Shown here: piece after piece, positions 9,996-21,900 of the stretch
Layout of the letters: each line of letters starts with the position of its first letter
Numbering within the stretch: position 1 is the stretch's first letter
DNA from: Metellina segmentata
Taxonomy: Eukaryota > Arthropoda > Arachnida > Araneae > Tetragnathidae
Assembly: GCA_947359465.1 (NCBI GenBank)
Contig: OX375879.1
Coordinates: 92,678,578-92,742,577 of the forward strand
DNA length: 64,000 nucleotides
Reading direction: 5' to 3'
The notes under the pieces: model-generated
Told to the model about the DNA's origin: nothing
Databases searched by the model: none
What the model saw: only the letters and a program-made list of their open reading frames with translations
Position numbers and translations under genes: made by a program

Positions 9996-12900
9996 CTGAA
10001 ATCAAGAATGAAATAATTAAAAACAGATTGTAAGCATTGCAATAATTACCATACTTTGAAGGATAGAAAATTTTCAAAACCACATAAAAGTAAAGTTTTT
10101 TTTTTGTTATCCTGTGCCTAGCTCAAGGCCTTTTGGCCATACACTGTCTTGCCGTCCAATATAGCGAAGAAAGTCATTGGGGAGAAGTATCCCTGATGTC
10201 AATGTCCTGTAAATTAGAGCACTTCACAAGGTGTCTGTTCATAAGACCATCGCAACAAAGCAGACAGATCGGGGAGGTACCATAAAAGTAAAGTATAAGA
10301 GTATATTCAATTTATTAGAGCTCAAAGGAAAATCTGAAATCTATATAAATAAGAATGGAGTGTTTGTTTGTAAATTCAATATTTTCGACCCATTTGAAGT
10401 TTTCTATCCGTTTTGGACCCTTCTAATGCCGAATCCGCCCTTTTCTCGTTTGGTGTCTGTCTGTATGTTGTGCCCTATACACGTCCACGCGGTTTAAGAT
10501 ATTTTCATGAAAATTTGCATACCGTGAGTACTTATCTTCATTTAGTGAGTGGCATTGGTTGCGAAAGTCTGTCTGTCCGTCTTTCTGTTCTATGCTCGAT
10601 TTTGTGTTTGTGTGTTTGTGTAGACATCACATGAATTGTATTCCAGATATTTGATTGCATTGTATTTTATTTTATACATTATCTATTAGTTTAGTGAATG
10701 CAATATTAAACATTTCTTTATTGTTATATTTAGTTGAGTTTCATGCTAAAACACCTGAGTAAGTATACTTAAATCAACCATAATTTGGTAGTTTTGGAAA
10801 AATTGGAATGCCTATTGAATATTACGATTACTTCACCAGTACTGCTAAAAAAGTAATTATTCTTCAATTTTTTTTTTTTAATGGAATTTTATTTCTGATA
10901 CTTTATTTATTTCGAGTCTTATTTTTATTCTTTGCGCAATGAAAACGATTTCCTAATATTTGGGACAGACGATATTTTTCAATGAAACGAGAATGAACAA
11001 GATCGCGTGAGCAGTGATATTTTTTCTGGTTCTTTCGCTCTGAATTAATTTCACATTTCTAAATTTTGTACTGTACGAGATCAAGAGATAAAATTGAATC
11101 ACAAATTAATATCTTTAGAACAATTTTTTGCGACATCTTTTATTTTGTTCCACTTCGCTGTTTCCTGTTTTAAATATTTATTATTTTAATAAATGTGTTT
11201 TCCTTCTCATCACACGCAACAGCACCACAAAGTATTAGACTTAAAAATGTTAGGTAAGTCAGTATAAATTTTCAGTAAATTTTAAGTGTAGTTATGCCAT
11301 TATTGAAAGAATAATGCCGTTATTGAAAGAATAATAATCTTTATTAATCCAAACTGGAACTTTTTCCAACATTAAAAAATTCGTTGTAATAATGACAGGA
11401 GAAGATTGCAAAATTTCACAATGTCGCATACCGGAGGCAAGAGTGCCACAAGTAAAAAAATATTGTTTTGTTGACTATGAGTGCGAGAGCACTCGCTGTA
11501 AATCGTTATTTTAATTAATTGAGTTGAACATGAAAAGAACTTAAGAAAGGGAATTCCAAATCTTCCTATAAATCGTCTTTTATAGTAGTAACCTTAGTAT
11601 CACCTTTCGTCATTTTGTAGCTTTGTCATACAGCAATTGTGCGATGTATGTGAAATGTATTACATGAATGGATATGCATGTGTAGGATTTGTGTCCAAAG
11701 TAAGTTGTAGAAAATATAAAGATGGTGAAAGATGTTAAAATAAATTTTTATTCTACAAAAAACGTAAGTCAATATATATTTTGATTATCTCTTCAATCTA
11801 GAGTAAACCAATTCAAATCGAGTAAGGTCGGGTATTTTGCTAGTAGAATATAAAACTTGCACTGTTATCAGAGACTGGAGTTTGCCAACAATTTATCTTT
11901 TCGTCAGCAATTCCTATATGGATAGACATTTTGTTTGCAATCTCCTAATTCTAGAGTTGTAGTTTTACAGGTCATATTTGAGATTTTTAAGGTCATTTTT
12001 GAAGTTTTGAGCAGCTTTCCTCTCTTGTCTTTTAAGGTATAATCGAATTTTCCCTTGAAACAAATTATTTCAAACTTTCTTTATTGATGGGTGAATCAAT
12101 GACACCAGAAAGAGGCTTTAAGTCAATTCTGGTCGTAATAGAAGAAATCAAAAGATCACATTTCACTTTAAGATTTCTAAGTCATTCGTCGAACTGTTTA
12201 ATAATTCCAAAAATAATCCAGAATGATTGCACCAAAAATGCACAAATGTATAAGATTTAACTGTTCAGATGGCCACTTCTGGTGGTAGGTAGGTAGGTAG
12301 TTGAATAAATGTAGCACTGGAGCAACACAAAGGGTTATTGGTGATGGTCCGGGATCAATCCCGAAGGAAAAGATCAAAGGATACCAGTTCAATGACAGGG
12401 TCAATAACTGAGCAGCACCCTACTCAACAAACTTCCATACCGCGACAACTAGACTTTTAAAGTGTCTGCATAAAAGCTTGCACATAAAACATAGCAAAGT
12501 CAAGGACATTCGAAGCCATGACAGATTTTCCAGACACGTGCACTAGCCCCATGTATACAATGGTCTTTGGTTGTTTTGGATTCTGAACTCGGAACCATCA
12601 GGTCGCTAATCCACTACTCTTTCCAACTGGGCAAGTCATTAGTCACTTCTGGTCAGCAAGTTTTCTTAATTGAATTTTTGCAACACTGCTTTGAAATAAA
12701 AAAAACCTACATGCTTTCAAATTCTTTGGCTAAGTTGTATCGAGTATCTAAACTTAAATGAAAAACACTGTTTTGTTGTCTTCATAAAAATTATTTTAAT
12801 GCTTATAGTTATGAGTGTTTACGAATGTGCACAAACCTTTTCACTGTGCGTATGCAATAGAAAATATTTTGTGATAATCATAATATAAATTATATAATTT

Positions 12901-15900
12901 AAGTTATCTTTTAGGTTATTTGCAAATATTTTTTGGTCAAGAAAATCTGAAAAGATTGGGATTGCATACTGAATAGTAGATTTCTTAATCAAGAAAAGAT
13001 TTTGTTACCAGAAAGCACCATGAGGTGATAAAAAAGCCAAGCGAAATAACATTTGCTGAATTGCGCCTAACCACTGGTCATCGACCCTAACCTTTTCTGC
13101 AGGTTCTGATATCTTCAGGAGGAAATTGACAGTAATCGTCTACTTTGTTCTCCTGCACTCATTCTTTTTGTTCGTAACGCCTGTGACTATTTGGTTTTCT
13201 AGTTGTCCTTGTGTGTGTTGGTTTTACTATATTTTATTTTTATTGTAATTTTGTAATTGTTTTTTAATTTTACTGTAAAAAAAAGGCCAAAACCCCAGCT
13301 AAAACTTAAAGGGATAGACAGAAGACAAGCATTAGCAAACACATTTTTGGTCCTAATAAAATCCTCTACCCATGTTAGCCTTTTATCACAGAAATCAAAG
13401 CCAAAGCATTATTTATCCAAGCAATTGGATAGAGAACCAGGAATGCAGCTTACAGTACTCTTAAGGCACTTATACAGATAATTAGCTACATCAGTGAATA
13501 GTATTTAATTAAAAAATATAGATGGCTTACTTTTAAATCTTTTAAATGTTTTTCAATATCCTGAATCATATGATCATCATCAGATGCAACAAATACTGAA
13601 CGTGCTTTCAAAGCTTTAACTACACTCTTCAGCTGCTTCAGAACTTTGCTCTTAGTTGGGAAACACAATTCCAATGTGGCTTTCCCAAATTCATTCTTAT
13701 ACCCAAGACATTGAGGAGCAGCAAACAACAGTGGACTGTGCTCAATATGCTCACAAGCTCGAACCTATGAAATAAAAACAAAACCATGTAGACTTAAACA
13801 CAAGCAAACACGAAAACTCTGGGAGATATAACCAATTAGCCTAATCCTTAACACAAGCTGCTAATCTGCTCATAAACCAATGAGATTAAAATAGGAAGAT
13901 TTCTTTGAGATTCATAATAAATTACTGTTATTTATGAAGTGTTTATTTTTCATTTAAAGAAACCTTATATAGGGTGTCCATAAAGTATCTTTACAATTTC
14001 AAAAACTTAATACAAAGGCGAATGAAAAGACAGATAAGTGAAAATTATTACAAAATGTGACGTATATATTAAGATTTTATTTGCCTCATTTAATACAACT
14101 CAATATGGGTACATTTGTTGCACAAAGCACCTAAAGACAGAACTTGATTTCTTGTCATGTTCATTGCAGCATATCCTTACATATGGCACACACAATACCT
14201 TTAACATAATCCCATAGAAAGAAGTCGAGGGGAGTGATGTCTGGTGAACGAAGTGGACAGAGAATTGAGCCCACCTTTCAATCCACCAGTCTGGAAATGT
14301 TTCATTTAGGAACCCACGAACATGCAGTCCTCAATGTGGTGGTGAATCGAACAAAGGTACAGGACATCACTAATCTAAAGCAGGGGATCACTGATGCCAT
14401 TGAGGGTAGGCTACAGCGAACATGGCAAGAAATCGAGTATTGTCTTGATGTGCTTCATGCAACTAGTAGTGCCTGTATAAAGGTATACTAAATGAGGCAA
14501 AAAAAAAAAAAAATTTAATATATACGTCTCATTTTGTAATAGTTTCCACTTATCTATCTTTTCATTTGCCATCGTAATGAATTTTTTTAACTGTAAAAAG
14601 ACTTTATGGACACCTATAAAATGAGTTAAATATTTCAAACCACATATTTATCACCATAAAAGTAACTGCAATAGAAGTCAAATAAGGCAGCAGCATCCAG
14701 AAATGGAACTATTGCAAATTTCAAAAAATGATATTTCCAGTATTCAGGCTACAGGGTTTTTAATTATTTTAATGGAACAATACTTTAACAGCATGATATA
14801 CTTAAAAACTGGTCATATTGTAGAAATATATAATAAATTTTCCAGTGAAAAAATGGATGCATTTGTGGTCATAAATGTTTTTGATACAAATATGGTTCCT
14901 ATTTTAATGTTTTTATTAGCCACCATTTTAGCAGAAGAGCATTTTAAAAATTTATAAATGTTTCATGACTTTGTATCAATACTATATTATAAACTACTGT
15001 ATATTATCAATACTATATTATAAACTACATTATATATATATATTATAAACGGAACACACCCAATCAAGCCCATTTCGAAGGTGAATTCCCACCATAGGTC
15101 CTTTGGGGTGCATTGAATTGATAAAAGCTTTAGCCTCTTTCAGAATTGGATCACTCCAAATTAAGTACTGCTGCAAAATACGGTCTTCTTCGCGAACTGG
15201 GAATGAAGCTGGAGCTCCGGTGAATGCCAAAACTGGAAATTTATCTGCAGGAAACCTATGGTAAAAACAAATACACTGCCTTCAGATGTATTCTTGAAAA
15301 GCCAGAGAAATTAAAAAAAAGTCGAGTTTAATGTGGAATTTGAAAAACACAATCGTTACATGGCTTAACTTTAAATATATAAAACATTTTAATTAGAAAA
15401 ATAAAATGTAACAATATTTCATCAACAAACATTTTACAAAACATCAACATTAAAACAAACTGCTTTATCTTTCTTTAAGAAAATGATTCCTTGAGCAAAA
15501 ATGTACAACTATACTAAAACCTATGAGCTGCAATACTAGATTAGCATATGAAAACATGTTTAAGCTTTTTGAACTAATAAAAATATAATATGTAGGATAC
15601 TTTTTTTACATATATTTGGGCTTCTAAAAAAAGATCGGAAATTTACATAGCCTATAGTTAGACAAAACCAACTGCTAACCATAGGCTTACCAAACCCATT
15701 TCATGATGACATGATACCTCCAAATTTTTGAGGGAACCTTTCAAACCACATTTTGTAATCTAAGCAAATTAAGATCAACATAAGCAGCCCATTTCTTGAT
15801 GACATGATACCTCCAAATTTTTGAGGGAACCTTTCAAACCACATTTTGTAATCTTCGCAAATTAAGAGATTAACATAAGCAGCAAACTAGTTACTTCATT

Positions 15901-18900
15901 GGAACAATGATATCTCAAACGGTGAAAACTGACTAGATGATGTATGTACCAGAAATCCCCTCAATATGTGTCATGAAACACATATTTAAGTGTTTCAAAG
16001 TTTGTCAAAAACTGCTTTTAATTTTCTGTAATACAATTTTTTTCAGTCCTCAAGTATTACTGTAACAGTCTCCTTGTAGTGAAACCTTTAAAATGCATTT
16101 AAAACCATTGTATGAGAATCACTCTTTTCATACCAATACTTATTGTAAAAGCAGATAGGTCATAAATATTTGTAAAATTAGTATTATGCATGAAACATTA
16201 CTAAATCACTCACTTAATTTTTCTCTTTCATTGTTCATCAAGATGCATGTGCAGTTGTGGTAACAGTCCCTAGGCAAATTTCAAGCACATTCGCACACTG
16301 CTGTCATCTGACAGCTCTGTGCGAAACCCAGTATAAAGTCGCACAAGCACATGCTATTTTCTCTTTTCCTCACCCTCTCAAAAATGTAATTCTTGTTCTA
16401 GATATCTTTTCTCAAAGAATATAAATGCCAGACCTTTTGGATTTTATTTATCATTTTCAAGTTTAGGTTTGAATAAATTGTGTAATCCTGTTCCTTGGGT
16501 GGGATACAACTTTAGGGAAAACGACTATTCTGTCAATAAACATTCTTAATAGGTTTTCTAATCCCTTAATCTTTCTCTATAGCCTTAATTCACAAGTGGA
16601 TTAACTTATAGCTACTCATTTTTTCACAAGCTGCTTATAAAAAAGATGGCAAGAGTCACATGTCACACCTACGTTACACAGAACCCCATATACCCTGATG
16701 TTTAACTGTTTCAACTTGTATTTAATAAAATTATTTTCCCTGGATATTTTTCTGCCTTGTTATTAATTGATTAATTTTCAACATGAATCATCAGCACGCA
16801 AAAACCCTAACTGCCTTCACCATTTCTGTCAAACCCGTTACTTTGATTTATGTTGTTATGACATGCAAATATTTAGAAGTTTTGATAAACTTCTATCAAA
16901 GGAACAGCCATAAGACAAAATCTAAACTCCCAGACAATGCGGCAGTAAAAGACAAAATACAAATAACTTAATAATGTTGAAAGAAAGTTTTTTTTAAGTA
17001 ATTGGTAACAATACATTCATATCTTTCTGAAATGCTAATAAATTCACAAGATGTTATTCAATTAAAGTAATCAACAAATACTTTTCATTCCACATTTCAA
17101 CTGTATCTCGATAATGAACATCATAATGTAGTGGTTGATAGAAAACAGATTCATCAAAATCTACTTGAAAGGTATCCCAAAATGGACCAAATGGGTTCCC
17201 TTCTTTTGCATTACAACTATCTCCTGCACCCCGTGCTGTATAGCAGAAAACTGTAAAATACACATTTGAATAGTTAGTCATTCTATATATATAAAAAGAA
17301 TTCATAAACAGCATATCTTATTGAAATTGTATTAGTATGAAGACATTGAAATAGAGCAAACAAAAGGAAATAAGAAACTGAAAATCAAATGTTAATTTAT
17401 GATTAAAATTCCTTTTTATAAATAAAATTGTAAAGTATTTGTAATTAATATCAGAAGCACTGTTTTTAAATTCAATGAAGTTATTCAATTTTTTATTCAA
17501 AAAATATTAATTTATTAGATTTTTTTTAAATACATGAAAAACTATATATATTATTTGGATCAACATATCTGATGCATACAGTTTACTTAAAAAATCCATT
17601 TTTGTACAGTAAAAAAAAAAAAAAAAGGAACTCAAATCCAATATAATAAAGTCACAATATAATTAAAACAGACTATCTAATTTGTTGAAAATAATTACTT
17701 GAGAAAGATATTTTGTTATAAACTTTGTCTATGAGCTGAAAGAAGTTCATAGCTAGCAAGTTGAAGAACTGAATCATGTGTTTGAGATTTACAAGATAGC
17801 ACTAGAAAAATTGTATTAATGCACGGAATGAAAAAAAAATGTTTTGGCTCCCCTATCTCTGACCGCATGGCATGATGTACTGTCATGTGACCAGGGTTTG
17901 AAATTAAAGGTCAGTAGTTGTATTTTGTGGCAGTAATTTTGGTTTTGACATAACTATGTACAGATCCAGTAATCATTTTTTACTCCCAGAGCTGAAACTT
18001 TTCTGAATCATTTTGCTTGTTTGGTGCAATTTCTTGATCAACCATTTCGTCTTCCATCTAACAATCAACTCTTATTTTAAAAGGCCTTATCAAAGTCCTA
18101 CATGGCCCTATTCATTCCATGTATTTATATGCATATATCCACAAAATGTAAATTAAAAATTGCACTCAAATTGAACACTTTGTCAACTGAGGGGAAATGT
18201 TCAGTTGTCATTCACACATTTCTACTCCAAAATAACCTTTAATGTGACATCAAAATGTAACATAAATAATTGGCAAGCTCTCAACTAGTGTTTCAAGATT
18301 TGTACAAATTATCCCTTGAAGAAAACACTTTTTTTATCAATTTCTAATATGGAGCTTAAAATTTGTTTTATATAACAAACAGATCAAAATGTATCAAAAA
18401 AATTTTTTTCCCATTATTTCGCCTTCAACTACTGATGTGACATATTCATAGGTAAACAAGAACACCATTCTCATTTCTAAATTTACTTTTATTTGTAAAT
18501 TTTTTAAAAATTACACAAAAAATTTTTTGTTACCCCAAATTAGTTTTGTTATAAACGGAAGTTTTATTTGACTATCCAGTTTTAGTTGTCTAAAATCTCA
18601 GTCAGTTGTTGACAACCATAGAATATATTTACATTTCATAGTGAGTGCCCCACAACTACTCTTCAAAGTACTTACAATGCCTAAAGCCTCTTAAATGGTT
18701 AATTTTGAAATAAAATATTTTGGATAACATTATTTACGCGTATGCTCAGCCCCAGTACCAAATTTAAAAACAGGTCTGCATATTACGACAGGTTTTTATT
18801 ATTTCTGTCCATTTCACATGGAATAACCCAGAGGCAAGTATGCAATCCACAATGCTATGCAATAACTCACTAACTACTATACTTTCCTAGATTGATCAAA

Positions 18901-21900
18901 AATGTTTCTGATTCTTTTAAAAATAAAAATAGAGCATTTAAATGAATTCGGGAAAATTAGAATAGTGCTTCAAAGCTGTTACAAATTTTAAAATGAATAA
19001 AAAAGAAAAGATGAATAATAATTAGACATGCAATGCTTTCACAAATCAAACTACATACTTAAATCTGTGTCACAAATAAAGTTTGATTAGAAAAGTCGAA
19101 CCTTTTCTCTTTCCTTTTGGCCATACCGATGATGCAATATTCTTCATAAAATATTCCATTGTTACGACACGGTGATACTCATTGAAAGGTTCCACTTCAA
19201 AATAAGTATCAAATGGTACTTGCACCTAAGGAAGGAAAAAAAAGGAATAAAAAAAAACTTATGTTTTTGCAGCTAAGATTATGGAAGCAAAATTTCAAAT
19301 TCGATGCTACTACACTTATGAAAAATTACAATCCATTCATAATAAATATGAACACATTGGTCAATGAATTCGAAACCTGGGGTCAATATTTTATCGGACC
19401 TCCTTTTGCATGGATCACAGCATGTATATGTTTAGGAATACATTCTACAAGGTTCTGATCTACATTTAAGTCCAGTGAACACCACACATTGGATAGACTT
19501 TAAGATCATGTCAAGTGGATGGCAGAGGAGATAGCCATCAGATGAGTCTTCCCAACATGTCCCAAACATTCTTTAGAGTAAAGATTCTGGCTCTGCAGCA
19601 GCCAGTGAAGATGTTGGAAGTAAGAATGATGTTCTGTGAACCCCTCTCGAAAGTTGCATGAGCAATGTATGGTTGGTTTATCGTCCATGAAAGATCTGTC
19701 ACCTTCAGAGTAAAAATGTAACATTGCAGAATGCACTTGATCCACCAGGATTTTCAAATATGGCATGACTGACTGTCTACCATCTAGAAACACCAAAGGA
19801 CTAGTACCAAACCAGCAGAACTTGTCCCACAACATGATACCCCCACCAGATCCGTGAACTGTGCAAACAAGGACAGAGAGCTTCACGGGGCTCTCAACAA
19901 ACTATGCCTTCAGACAGTGCAAAACAAGATATATAGTGATTTGTCTGACCACGTCCTTTTTCCAAACCTCAGATGTCAAGTAACGTCTTTCTCGATACCA
20001 CTGAAAGGGAACTCTGATGTTCCTTGCAGAAATCAGATTTCCTCACTAGCCAATATCGATCCTCTGCACATTGTTTACAATGAGATCAGTTGGGACAAGC
20101 CTTATGACTTGTTAAAGGGGTGACTCCGCAGAGTACCAGCTCAGTGACTAAGTCTATTGTACTGAGACCCCTACTGATCAACTAAAGACCGCTTGCTGAA
20201 ATAAATTTCAGCATGTACCTGATTGGAATATTTGACAGTTCCCATGGTTCAATACGTTGTGCAGAGTAATAGTAACATTCACATAGAACATGTACAGAAC
20301 ACTCCTCTACCATCCAACAACCTTTAAATAATGGGTCATCTATAACACCCATAATGTTGAGTTTCTATTCAGGGTACAATGGCCATGGGACAAGCCTTTG
20401 TTAAAGGTTTGTCAGTAGCAGCACAATGAAGTTCCTTTTTTCTGCAGTACAATCTATTTGAGAGTTTTTTTAGCAGTTACAATTTTTCCAAAACCTTAAT
20501 ACAAAAATGAATTTTACAGGAAATAAAAATGCTATGTCACAAAACAATAAATCAAATAAATACTAATTTTATTAAATAGCATAAATGTTATATGAAAAAA
20601 ATAAGTAGACACTAAATATAAAAAGTGACAATGGTCTTGGCACTTTTTTGGTGCATATCCAGCAATGACAGGTTAAGGTAACCCATTTGCATTACGGTTA
20701 TTGCGGATTTTAATACAACCTTGGCAAGTGGAAAGTTTAAAATTTTCATTTTGAATATTCTAGAAAGTTCTTTCAAATTCCGTTAAACTGTCGTTTGATT
20801 TCATAGGCTGATTTGAAATAATTCTTACATTGGCGACTTAAGTGCGCCAAGGCTGTTGCCACGGCTATAAACATAGACTGAAGCTGTACCCCACTGCTAA
20901 ATAAAATATAACTTAATTCATTTTAAATTTACAACCTATTTTCGAATATAAAAAACCTTTTTAAAAAAAACCGCTAATTAATTTTCGTTGGCTTATATTT
21001 TCCCATAAATATTCTTATTTTCCAATTAAATCAACTTTAAATCAAATAAAACTTTAAAGTAATAACTCGTATTATCCAAGAAATAATTTAAATTATTAAA
21101 ACAATCATAAATATTGCCCTTAAAAGAAGCATTTTGAAAATTTTCGTTGCAAAAAATAGCTGCAGTCTTTGTTTAAAACGGAGGCCGCCGTCTTGGCGCA
21201 CTTCTAAAATTGCCAAAGAAAGTTTTAACCAATTTTGAAAGTACTTTCTAGAATATTCAAAATGAAAATTTAAACTTTCCGCTTACTGTACATCAGAAAT
21301 GATCTCATTCTTAAAATTCTAAGGGCATGGATAAGTGTAAGAAGGGGCAATTGTGGCTAATTGGGGGGAGGGGCACTGCACTAGCAAACTGTTGGTAGCA
21401 CATGTTCTATTTCACTGGGTATATTTCTCGTTCTTTCTCACAGTAAGACTTTCTTTGGATGTGCACTCAATTCAAGAAGTTTAAAATAAGTTTCTGGGTG
21501 CATACTACACAAATTATTAAGAATATGTGAAAGCACATAGAATTTCAAAAGTATGTTGCCTTGGACATTATGCAAGTTAGTTTTTCATAGCTAAAAATGT
21601 AAAGCTATCAGTGAATCAGGAACACATATCAAGATCAGCAACACCTGGTAATTTTGATATAGTCAGGTGATGAGGTTGACAACTGAGAGATGTGTAACAT
21701 ACACAACGGTCTTTAGTTGGATACAATTTCAAACACACAACCCTCCAGTTGCTATAATCTGCAACTCTACCAATTAGGCTACCATAGTCCTGTTAAAAAA
21801 TATAGAACTAACATATTTGGAAACAGATTCCAATTACATTTTTAAATAGTCATATATGTACAAATTACAAACTAATGTTTCACAAAAGTATAGTGCTTCT

